Assembly (NCBI GenBank): GCA_028117185.1
Contig: JAOHHD010000016.1
Location: 1 to 38,002 of the forward strand
Length of the DNA: 38,002 nucleotides
Direction of reading: 5' to 3'
Origin: Luminiphilus sp.
GTDB taxonomy: Bacteria; Pseudomonadota; Gammaproteobacteria; Pseudomonadales; Halieaceae
The notes below the pieces were generated by a model. The model worked only from the letters and a program-made list of their open reading frames with translations. It ran no database searches and had not been told where the DNA came from. Below, piece by piece: positions 1 through 6,771 of the stretch. Each line of letters starts with the position of its first letter. Position 1 is the stretch's first letter. Made by a program: the position numbers and the translations under genes.

Positions 1-51
1 TGAGTCAAATTGTCTGAATGGCAGCCCCGTTGGTCACTAACGACCAATGTG

Positions 52-87
52 CTGCAGACGCGGCTGACGACAGCGTCGCGTCTGCAG
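52..87. repeat. 11-bp perfect inverted repeat
   Basis: CTGCAGACGCG at 52-62 is exactly complementary to 77-87, with a 14-nt spacer. It could be the 3'-end hairpin of a gene left of the window or a protein-binding site. There is no T-run after it. Confidence 0.6.
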
Positions 88-133
88 AGTTTGTATCGTG
101 CCGAGTGATTGGCCTCGACGCTAATGTGCCCCG

Positions 134-167
134 CTAATGAGGTAACCCTGTTAATGAGGTAGCCCCG
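134..167. repeat. Imperfect 17-bp tandem repeat
   Basis: Units 134-150 and 151-167 share the core TAATGAGGTA followed by CCC and G. A shortened unit (121-133) precedes them and a degenerate start (168-173) follows. The array sits about 90 bp upstream of the nucleoside transporter start. Confidence 0.6.
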
Positions 168-258
168 CTAAATCGCGGGCTGTGAGACAAAATCACGCAT
201 TAACTGTCGCCAGCAAGTTGGCCGAGGTAAAATAGCGCTTTCTGCTGGGACCTCGACC

Positions 259-1482
259 ATGATTAGCCTGTTTGGCGTCGCTATCCTGCTGCTTGTTGCA
301 GTAGGGCTCTCCTCAAATCGTGCCGCTATTCAATTACGAACGGTCGGGCTGGCCTTTGCCTTGCAGGTCACGATTGGTTTTGTTGGTTTGTTTACCGAGT
401 GGGGTGGTGCGGCACTGGCGTCGGCGTCGGATTATGTCGCAGTGCTCTTGAGTTACTCGCGTGCTGGCATGGAGTTCATGTTTGGTGGCCTGGTGGGCCC
501 CAGTGACTCGTTGGGCTTTATTTTCGCCTTTAGCGTGCTACCCGTAGTGATCTTTTTTAGCTCATTAATTGCCGTGTTGTATCACGCGCGCATTATGCAG
601 TGGTTGATTCGGATCATGGGTGGCGGCTTGCGCGCGCTGCTTCGCACCAGCCACACAGAGTCGTTATCGGCGGCAGCCAATGTGTTTGTCGGCCAAGCGG
701 AAGCGCCACTGGTTGCAAGGCCTTATATCCCTAACATGACGCGATCAGAGCTCTTTGCGGTCATGGTCGGCGGGATGGCATCAATTGCTGGTTCGGTAAT
801 GGCAGGTTATGTCGCGCTTGGGGTGCCCTTGGAGTATCTATTAGCGGCTAGCTTTATGGCCGCTCCTGGCGGGTTGCTGATGGCGAAACTCATGGAGCCT
901 GAGACCGACCAGCCCGCAGAGCCCGAGCGGGGTGAACAGCTGGCAAGTGAGCAGTATATTAATTTTATTGATGCGGCCGCGACGGGTGCTATGAACGGCT
1001 TGCAGATGGTCGGCGCTATTGGTGCGATGCTGCTGGCTTTTATTGCCCTTATTGCAATGCTGAACGGAATGTTGGAAGCAGCAGGTGCGCTGGTGGGGTT
1101 AGAGCAGCTTACCCTTGAGCGTGTACTAGGCGGTTTGCTTCAGCCGTTGGCGTGGGCGCTGGGGGTACCGTGGGACGAAGCTCAGATGGCGGGCAGTCTG
1201 ATTGGGCAAAAATTTATTCTCAACGAATTTGTGGCTTATGTGTCATACAGTGAGATCGCCGATCAGTTGTCGCCTCACGCTCAAGCGATCGTGATTTTTG
1301 CGCTCTGTGGATTTGCTAATTTATCGTCGATCGCCATTTTACTGGGAGGATTGGGCGCTGTTGCACCAAGCCGCAGAGATGATATTTCTCGATATGGTAT
1401 GCGGGCACTCATTGCGGCCAGTTTGTCTAATCTGATGAGCGCTGCGTTAGCGGGGTTTTTTCTATCCTTGGGCGGCCTGTAG
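259..1482 (+). CDS. NupC-type concentrative nucleoside transporter
   Basis: Inner-membrane CNT-family symporter that would import nucleosides with H+ or Na+. The 407 residues match the family length (about 400) and are largely hydrophobic. The family's substrate-site motif appears as GQAEAPL at residues 145-151, and the second-half signature NEFVAY is present near residue 320. Domain order is the usual N-terminal helices, gate region and C-terminal transport domain. It is the first gene of a tight plus-strand run: the Fe(II) oxygenase starts 9 bp after its stop and modA follows. The ribosome site is weak (GGGACC upstream of ATG), but the N-terminus aligns with the family, so I keep this start. 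The family call is firm; the choice of nucleoside and coupling ion is not visible. Confidence 0.93.
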   Translation: MISLFGVAILLLVAVGLSSNRAAIQLRTVGLAFALQVTIGFVGLFTEWGGAALASASDYVAVLLSYSRAGMEFMFGGLVGPSDSLGFIFAFSVLPVVIFFSSLIAVLYHARIMQWLIRIMGGGLRALLRTSHTESLSAAANVFVGQAEAPLVARPYIPNMTRSELFAVMVGGMASIAGSVMAGYVALGVPLEYLLAASFMAAPGGLLMAKLMEPETDQPAEPERGEQLASEQYINFIDAAATGAMNGLQMVGAIGAMLLAFIALIAMLNGMLEAAGALVGLEQLTLERVLGGLLQPLAWALGVPWDEAQMAGSLIGQKFILNEFVAYVSYSEIADQLSPHAQAIVIFALCGFANLSSIAILLGGLGAVAPSRRDDISRYGMRALIAASLSNLMSAALAGFFLSLGGL

Positions 1483-1491
1483 AGCGGCACG

Positions 1492-2313
1492 ATGGCAAAC
1501 TCATTTGAGCTACCTCAACTCTCGTATGTCGCGCCAAACTTTGCCGACGCCTTCGTTGATTCGTTGCGGCAATATGGTTTTGCTGCGATTGTTGATCACC
1601 CTCTGGATAACCGCCGTGTTGAGCGCATTTATCGGGATTGGATGGCGTTTTTTGCGAGTGATGATGTCCGGGCTTTCACCATGGATCCGCAGCGACAGGA
1701 TGGTTATTTCTCGCTCCAATTGGCAGAGCATGCCAAAGGGTTTCGGGATAGAGATTTTAAAGAATATTTTCAGTTTTACTGCTGGGGACGGTGTCCTGAA
1801 ACACTCCGCACTGATCTTGAAGCCCACTTCAGTGCGGCGGTGATGCTGGGCGCCACATTGCTCGGCTACATCGCACACAGCTTGCCTGCCTCAATCAGCG
1901 CGGGTTTGACAGAACCGTTAGGCGACATGATCGTAGATAGCCAGCAGACCATGCTGCGGGTGTTGCATTATCCGCCGATACCCGAGGGCCAGCCTGTGTT
2001 CAGAGCGGCGCCCCATGAGGATATTAATTTGTTGACCTTGCTGCCCGCAGCTGACGGCCCTGGCTTAGAACTCCAGTTGCCCAATGGCGAGTGGGTGTCT
2101 GTGCCGCAACAACCGGGACAGCTGATCGTGAATATTGGCGATATGCTGCAAGAAGCCACGAGCGGTTACCTGCCCTCAACCACTCATCGTGTTGGAACCC
2201 CCGTTGCATCGCTGCCACTGTTTTTACATCCTCGCCCAGACGTGGTGCTGTCAGAGCGCTACAGCGCCGAACAATACTTGCGGCAACGCCTCAATGAATT
2301 GGGTGTGATATAG
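1492..2313 (+). CDS. IPNS-like 2-oxoglutarate/Fe(II) oxygenase family protein
   Basis: Cytosolic non-haem iron oxygenase of the isopenicillin-N-synthase/2OG-Fe(II) superfamily, 273 residues. The N-terminal DIOX_N-like part covers about residues 5-110 and the jelly-roll core about 150-255. The iron triad is visible: H175 and D177 (HED in APHEDINLLTLL) and H232 (TTHRV). The Arg-X-Ser pair that normally follows, and which anchors the 2-oxoglutarate carboxylate, is not seen. The sequence runs from THRVGTP straight to VASLPLFLHP, as if a short loop with the arginine were deleted, so cosubstrate use is uncertain. The gene begins 9 bp after the nucleoside transporter and ends 24 bp before modA, which suggests cotranscription. 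A role in purine or nucleoside breakdown is only inferred from context. Confidence 0.85.
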   Translation: MANSFELPQLSYVAPNFADAFVDSLRQYGFAAIVDHPLDNRRVERIYRDWMAFFASDDVRAFTMDPQRQDGYFSLQLAEHAKGFRDRDFKEYFQFYCWGRCPETLRTDLEAHFSAAVMLGATLLGYIAHSLPASISAGLTEPLGDMIVDSQQTMLRVLHYPPIPEGQPVFRAAPHEDINLLTLLPAADGPGLELQLPNGEWVSVPQQPGQLIVNIGDMLQEATSGYLPSTTHRVGTPVASLPLFLHPRPDVVLSERYSAEQYLRQRLNELGVI

Positions 2314-2337
2314 CGTGAAGCGTGGCGAGCTAAACGT

Positions 2338-3159
2338 ATGCGGTTGAGTCGTGTGAGCCGCTTTATCAACGCCGCTCTGGTCATCATGCTATGGATGTTA
2401 GGGGGCAGTGGTATAGCGATTTCGGCGGAACGCCCAATGGCGGCAGCACGAATCGCGGTTGCAGCAAATTTTCGCGACACCGCAGAGGCCATTGCACGGC
2501 ATCTAGAGGCGCGCTCCGACTATCGTTACGACATCATTGTTGGCTCAACGGGCAAATTGGCGAGTCAGATCATCAACGGTGCCCCATTTGATGTGCTGAT
2601 GGCCGCAGATCGGATCAGGCCTCAGCGACTCGTGGATGAGGGGTATGCGGTGGCGGGGTCCCAGCGAACGTACGCGCTGGGTCAGTTAGGGTTGTGGTGG
2701 CCTGAAGTGGGCCAACCCAATGCAGTCAGTGACCTCAGTGCCCTCAGCCCGCGGGAAATTTGTCTGGCAAACCCTACGCTCGCGCCTTACGGTAGCGCGG
2801 CCTTAACAGCGCTTAAAGAGGCGGGTTTTTCCGACACGTATTTAGCCGGGTTGGTGCGGGTCGATAATGTTAACTTGGTAACGGCGATGGTGGCTCAGCG
2901 TCAGGTACGCGCGGGCTTTATTGCGCGCTCAGCGCTAGTGGTTGCCGCAAAACGGGATGATGTGCCAATGGATGAGGCAGAGATTTTATGGTTGTCGAAT
3001 CACGAGCCTATCCATCAGGCACTCGTGCTGCTTGATCGCGCACAACACAATGCCGCGGCGCACTACTGGGTTGAGCAAATAGATCATCCTGCCATTCGAG
3101 ATCTTATTCGGGCTGATGGTTACCAAGTCCACCCGCTTGAGAGTGCCCGTGGCAGGTGA
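2338..3159 (+). CDS. modA: Molybdate ABC transporter, periplasmic binding protein ModA
   Basis: Periplasmic molybdate/tungstate-binding protein that delivers the oxyanion to ModBC. It has a signal peptide (basic start, hydrophobic stretch to about residue 28, cleavage probably after AISA). The mature part begins with the family pattern RIAVAANF, and GSTGKLASQI and PFDVLMAAD match the anion-binding segments of ModA. The 273-residue length is slightly above the usual 250-260. It sits 24 bp after the Fe(II) oxygenase, and its 3' end overlaps the annotated start of modB, as is common in mod operons. No dedicated ModE site is visible just upstream, so transcription probably comes from the nucleoside transporter side. 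Confidence 0.92.
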   Translation: MRLSRVSRFINAALVIMLWMLGGSGIAISAERPMAAARIAVAANFRDTAEAIARHLEARSDYRYDIIVGSTGKLASQIINGAPFDVLMAADRIRPQRLVDEGYAVAGSQRTYALGQLGLWWPEVGQPNAVSDLSALSPREICLANPTLAPYGSAALTALKEAGFSDTYLAGLVRVDNVNLVTAMVAQRQVRAGFIARSALVVAAKRDDVPMDEAEILWLSNHEPIHQALVLLDRAQHNAAAHYWVEQIDHPAIRDLIRADGYQVHPLESARGR

Positions 3160-3826
3160 CCTGCAAGCCATATGGCTGACCGGCTTGTTGGCCCTAGTGA
3201 CCACGTTACTGCTCATGCCGCTGGCCACGCCATTGGCGTGGTGGTTAGCACGATCACCTTCACGCGCGAAATCCGCGATCGAGGCAGTGGTTGCCATGCC
3301 GTTGGTGCTGCCGCCGACCGTATTGGGCTTTTATCTGCTAGTGATGCTGAATCCCGATACGTTCTTGGGTGGCTTGTGGGTTAGCGCGACCGGTGAGGCG
3401 CTGACCTTTTCATTTGCCGGACTCGTGATTGCCTCCATGATTTATTCGTTGCCGTTTATGGTGCAGCCCCTCCACAGTGCTTTTCGAGCCGTACCAGAAT
3501 CGGTGATGGAGGCGGCCGCGACGTTGGGTGCTTCACCTCGCGATCGATTTTTTAATGTGGGTATCCCGTTAGCGCGGCGTGGATTTTTGACTGGTGCAGT
3601 ATTGACCTTCGCTCATACCGTCGGTGAATTTGGTGTGGTCTTAATGATGGGAGGCAATATCCCTGGTGAGACGCGGGTGCTTTCTATCGCGATCTATGAA
3701 CATGTAGAGACACTCAATTATGAGGCAGCGCATTCCTTAGCATTAGGCTTGCTGTGCTTTGCTTTTCTATCGCTCTGGCTGGTGTACCGGTTTGCGGGCG
3801 AGCGTGTTGAGGTCATTCGCGGATGA
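3116..3826 (+). CDS. modB: Molybdate ABC transporter permease ModB
   Basis: Inner-membrane permease of the molybdate importer, 236 residues with about five transmembrane helices. The EAA-loop pattern that docks on the ATPase is present (EAAATLGASPRDRFF, then GIPLARRG). The ATG at 3116 overlaps the last 44 bp of modA. In-frame GTG codons at 3143 and 3149 are alternative starts, which would cut or nearly remove the overlap. The hydrophobic part begins only around residue 18, so either start gives a full permease. Its stop overlaps the start of modC by 4 bp (ATGA), indicating translational coupling. Confidence 0.92.
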   Translation: MVTKSTRLRVPVAGDLQAIWLTGLLALVTTLLLMPLATPLAWWLARSPSRAKSAIEAVVAMPLVLPPTVLGFYLLVMLNPDTFLGGLWVSATGEALTFSFAGLVIASMIYSLPFMVQPLHSAFRAVPESVMEAAATLGASPRDRFFNVGIPLARRGFLTGAVLTFAHTVGEFGVVLMMGGNIPGETRVLSIAIYEHVETLNYEAAHSLALGLLCFAFLSLWLVYRFAGERVEVIRG

Positions 3827-4746
3827 GTCATCGGCTGGTCATTGACGGTCAGCTGGAGCGCGCTGATTTTGTCCTGAAGCTTGCGCTCGATATTGACCTG
3901 TCGTTGCCGGTGGGCCTGATGGGTGCGACTGGGGCGGGTAAAACCACTTTGCTCCGTATTCTCGCTGGATTAGAACCCGGTTTTCGTGGCCGCATCGCCT
4001 TCTGCGGCGAAGCTTGGAGTGATACGACCCGCGCCTCTGCCTGTTTCATTCCAACCCATCAACGTGGCGTAGGGCTAGCGTTTCAAGACAGTCGATTGTT
4101 ACCGGGCCGCACGGTGCGGGGTAATCTTGCGTTCGCGATGCGTCGTGCCAGTCAGGAGGGAATGAGTTTATCGTTTGACGACGTTGTGAAGGGTTTGTAC
4201 TTGGCGGATTTGCTGGAGCAGTCTACGGAGTCTTTGTCTGGGGGCGAGCGGCAAAGAGTGGCGCTCGCTAGGGCCTTGCTGTCCAAGCCGCGGTTACTCT
4301 TGTTGGATGAGCCCCTATCTGCCAACGATACCGAGCGACGACTTGCGATGCTAGCGCAGCTGGCGATCTGGCTATCTGCTGAGAAAGTACCTGTGCTGTA
4401 TGTCTCACATGCACAAGAGGAGTTGCGACGTCTTACTCACCAGTTGATCATCATGGAGAGAGGGGCAGTGAGGTCGCAGGGTGAAACGGCTGCACTATTA
4501 ACGAGGGCGATGGATGCCGATGGCGTATCGAATCACCATGGCGACGGCGAGGAAGCGATAGTTGTCGCTACTGATGCAGATGAGTTATCGGTGGTTTTGG
4601 AGCGAGCCGCAGGCACGGCGGTGACGGGACCATCAGATTTGGCGCCTGGCGATCGCGTATTGATTCGTCGCTTTACGCCGGATACGTCACGGCGCGATCT
4701 TGCGCTGCAACCACAATCCAAGCAGGATGAGCCCGAGACCGAATAG
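3823..4746 (+). CDS. modC: Molybdate ABC transporter ATPase ModC
   Basis: Cytoplasmic ATPase that powers ModAB. The ABC domain has Walker A GATGAGKTT (34-42), Q-loop Q88, signature LSGGERQ (138-144), Walker B LLLLDEP (158-164) and switch histidine H196 (YVSHAQ). The D-loop reads SAND where SALD is usual. The C-terminal 80 or so residues resemble the Mop/TOBE oxyanion-sensing domain (for example LAPGDRVLIR), though only one short copy seems to be present. The total of 307 residues is shorter than the E. coli protein (352). The gene overlaps modB by 4 bp, and its last 60 bp overlap the 3' end of a convergent EamA-type gene. Confidence 0.92.
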   Translation: MSHRLVIDGQLERADFVLKLALDIDLSLPVGLMGATGAGKTTLLRILAGLEPGFRGRIAFCGEAWSDTTRASACFIPTHQRGVGLAFQDSRLLPGRTVRGNLAFAMRRASQEGMSLSFDDVVKGLYLADLLEQSTESLSGGERQRVALARALLSKPRLLLLDEPLSANDTERRLAMLAQLAIWLSAEKVPVLYVSHAQEELRRLTHQLIIMERGAVRSQGETAALLTRAMDADGVSNHHGDGEEAIVVATDADELSVVLERAAGTAVTGPSDLAPGDRVLIRRFTPDTSRRDLALQPQSKQDEPETE

Positions 4747-5568
4747 CGTGTATACCTTGACCGGTTCGCCCGTCACCAGCCAGATTAACAACAGCGACAG
4801 CGGCGGGGAGAGGAATATCAGACTGGCAATGCTGAGCGCGGAGGAGGTCGCTTTCATGGCGCCCATCCATAGAATAAAAGCGATCCCCATTTCAAATAGC
4901 CCAATATACGCACTGCCGGCCCATCCCTGCCAAGGGATCGTCATCGATGTTTCAGTCAACCAGAGCAGACCGAATAACAGCGGCAGAGCGCCCGAAAAAT
5001 TGAGTAACAAATTGGTCTCGGGTGCGATGGTGAGCCTGGCGTTGAGCACCCAGTAAAAACTCCAGATCAGGGTGCTCAGTAAGGCCAAGCCGATACCGAT
5101 CGGTTGCGCGAGTTCTAACGTAAGCGGGGCGCCGCGCGTCGCGATGACGACAATACCCAGATAGCTGATGCAGGCTGCGCCTAGCGCGGCTGCCGTCAGA
5201 CGATGCTTGAGAATCGGTGCTGCAATGAGCGCCAGCGTGATGCCCCAAGAGTAATTGATGGCCATGGCCTCTTGTGCTGGCAATCGGTCATAAGCAGCGA
5301 AGAGCACTAAGTAGTAAAGCCCAGGATTGAGCCAACCGGTGAATAATCCAATGCCTCGTTGTGTCCACGAGGTGTCTCGGAGCGCGGCCCGACGTGTGGG
5401 CTGCATCAGCCTGATTGCGAAGAAGCACCAGCTGATGGTCGCTGCGAGGGTGACCAGCTGCAGTGGTGAGAGGTAGTCGAGCGTGAGGCTAAACGCGGTA
5501 GCGACCGTGCTCCACAAGGCTACTGCCCCCAATCCTAACTGCACTGCGAGACGATCGTTGTGTGTCAT
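4687..5568 (-). CDS. DMT-superfamily (EamA) transporter
   Basis: Inner-membrane drug/metabolite transporter of the EamA class, with about ten transmembrane helices in two repeats. The ATG at 5568 (protein starting MTHNDRLAVQ) gives 293 residues, the usual family length. The open frame reaches upstream to 5691, but those 41 residues are hydrophilic and unlike the family, so I reject that start. The arrangement resembles aromatic amino-acid exporters such as YddG, but the substrate cannot be read from sequence. The gene ends convergently with modC, overlapping it by 60 bp. It is divergent from the carbonic-anhydrase-like gene, with about 97 bp between starts. Confidence 0.85.
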   Translation of the reverse strand: MTHNDRLAVQLGLGAVALWSTVATAFSLTLDYLSPLQLVTLAATISWCFFAIRLMQPTRRAALRDTSWTQRGIGLFTGWLNPGLYYLVLFAAYDRLPAQEAMAINYSWGITLALIAAPILKHRLTAAALGAACISYLGIVVIATRGAPLTLELAQPIGIGLALLSTLIWSFYWVLNARLTIAPETNLLLNFSGALPLLFGLLWLTETSMTIPWQGWAGSAYIGLFEMGIAFILWMGAMKATSSALSIASLIFLSPPLSLLLIWLVTGEPVKVYTLFGLGLILLGLWLQRKIAP

Positions 5569-5651
5569 CGACTGAATTCCATGCGCTCGTATGAGGTTAA
5601 TCCTTAGCGATTCCCGGTGCGACGTGCCAAAATATGTTTTCTCATATGACT

Positions 5652-5657
5652 CAGGAG
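5652..5657 (+). promoter_or_regulatory. Ribosome binding site deciding the gamma-CA start
   Basis: CAGGAG lies 8 nt upstream of the ATG at 5666. It supports that start over the in-frame ATG at 5591, which would add 25 unrelated residues. Confidence 0.65.
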
Positions 5658-5665
5658 CCCACAGC

Positions 5666-6226
5666 ATGGGACACATTGGCGAACATGTCACTCTCGATGA
5701 ACCGGCGTTTATTCATGAGAGTGCGTGGTTATACGGCAAAGTTTATGTCGGTCCGGGCGTTTCTATTTGGCCGAATGCGGTGACCCGAGCGGAGACGTAT
5801 GAGATTCGGATCGGTGCGCGGACCAACATTCAGGATTTTGTGATGATTCATGTCGGTATCGCGTCCCCCACCCTCATCGGCGAGGATTGCTCTATTACCC
5901 ATCACGCCACATTGCATGGCTGTGACATTGGCGATCGCTGTTTAATTGGGATCAATGCCACCATCATGGATGGTGCAAAGATTGGCGAGAATTCAATTGT
6001 CGCAGGCCATACGATCATTACTGAGAATAAGGTTTTCCCACCCAATTCTGTGATCGCAGGGGTGCCCGGTAAAGTGGTTGCGACGCGCGACTGTGGTGAG
6101 GCTAATACACTCAATGCGCAATTTTATACGGCTTGTGCGGCCCAATATCGTCAAGGTCACGATCTGCTGCCTCCCGAGGCGTTAGCGCAATTTAATGATT
6201 TGGCTAAACCGCCTGACGCGTCATAG
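5666..6226 (+). CDS. Gamma-carbonic-anhydrase-like hexapeptide protein
   Basis: Left-handed beta-helix protein of the gamma-CA/YrdA/PaaY group, 186 residues. Hexapeptide repeats run from about residue 25 to 135 (for example GPGVSI, GEDCSI, GENSIV). The three histidines that bind metal in this family are present: H62 (MIHVG), H79 and H84 (THHATLHGC). A trimeric zinc enzyme is therefore plausible, either a carbonic anhydrase or a thioesterase-like relative. Many homologues show weak or no CA activity, so the reaction is not certain. The gene is alone on this strand, divergent from the EamA transporter. A SulP anion transporter lies nearby on the other strand but is not in the same transcript. 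Confidence 0.85.
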   Translation: MGHIGEHVTLDEPAFIHESAWLYGKVYVGPGVSIWPNAVTRAETYEIRIGARTNIQDFVMIHVGIASPTLIGEDCSITHHATLHGCDIGDRCLIGINATIMDGAKIGENSIVAGHTIITENKVFPPNSVIAGVPGKVVATRDCGEANTLNAQFYTACAAQYRQGHDLLPPEALAQFNDLAKPPDAS

Positions 6227-6308
6227 GTGTGGGCCGGTTACAGCCAATTGCCCGCATCTTAGACGTGGTGGCGTGCTGCGATGAGATGTTGTGATGCGTG
6301 CCTATTGG

Positions 6309-6325
6309 TAGCCATTGAGTGGCTA
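6309..6325. terminator. Hairpin between convergent genes, no T-tract
   Basis: TAGCCA (6309-6314) pairs perfectly with TGGCTA (6320-6325) across a 5-nt loop. It lies between the ends of the carbonic-anhydrase-like gene and the rhodanese gene. No U-run follows on either strand, so a classical intrinsic terminator is weakly supported. Confidence 0.3.
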
Positions 6326-6350
6326 TGACTGGGATGACAGGCGCGCCGAT

Positions 6351-6707
6351 TCAGGGTGCCTCATAGGCTTGCAGGAGCGCCGCCAAGCCCCCCGCATTGA
6401 CTGCTGCGGAAAAGCCTTCGGCGGCTAGTGCCTGTTCTGCCTGGCCTGAGCGGTTACCCGTCCTGCAATAGAGAACGATCGGGTGACTGTCTGCGATGGA
6501 GAGCTGACGAATACCGTCAACGATGCCGTCATGGGGAATATTGATAGCACCCGGGTAATGACCCGTAGCAAATTCCTCGGGGGTTCTGACATCGACAATC
6601 AAGGCCGGTTCCGCTAAAACAGCGAGGACACTCTCATCGACCTGGGGCGTCGCAGTGTCACAAGCGGCCAGACAGGCTGCCAATAGGCAGATAGTGATCG
6701 TTTTCAC
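6351..6707 (-). CDS. Rhodanese-domain lipoprotein
   Basis: Single-domain rhodanese, 118 residues, exported and lipid-anchored. The N-terminus is a lipoprotein signal with lipobox LAAC and the lipidated cysteine at residue 16. The rhodanese fold spans about 25-115, with the CH2A-like segment VDVRTPEEFATGHYPGAINIP. The active loop CRTGNRS has the catalytic cysteine at 81. Periplasmic rhodaneses move sulfane sulfur to cyanide, thiols or partner proteins. It lies 64 bp downstream of the SulP transporter on the same strand, so it is probably the last gene of that transcript. This hints at sulfur-oxyanion chemistry, which is inference. The start is supported by GAGGG upstream. Confidence 0.9.
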   Translation of the reverse strand: MKTITICLLAACLAACDTATPQVDESVLAVLAEPALIVDVRTPEEFATGHYPGAINIPHDGIVDGIRQLSIADSHPIVLYCRTGNRSGQAEQALAAEGFSAAVNAGGLAALLQAYEAP

Positions 6708-6771
6708 GGCAACCCTCCCTCACACTTTGGGGGAGTGTAACAAGTTACAGCGCAGATCAGGTCACGGCGGT

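Larger units (their letters stand above)
1..258. other. Left-edge intergenic region with small repeats
   Basis: I see no convincing coding sequence here. It contains a perfect 6-bp inverted repeat TTGGTC/GACCAA (30-35 and 42-47) and a perfect 11-bp inverted repeat CTGCAGACGCG/CGCGTCTGCAG (52-62 and 77-87, 14-nt loop). An imperfect 17-bp tandem repeat follows (134-150 and 151-167). Neither hairpin is followed by a T-tract, so a standard intrinsic terminator is not supported. The promoter for the nucleoside transporter probably lies between about 170 and 250, but I could not pick -35/-10 boxes with confidence. Confidence 0.5.

Noticed and set aside
1510..1878. 122-codon minus-strand frame inside the Fe(II) oxygenase gene
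   Set aside because: It is the shadow of a clearly conserved plus-strand gene with intact metal ligands.
5569..5691. Longer start for the EamA transporter
   Set aside because: The 41 extra residues are hydrophilic, unlike the family, and run into the divergent gene's start region.
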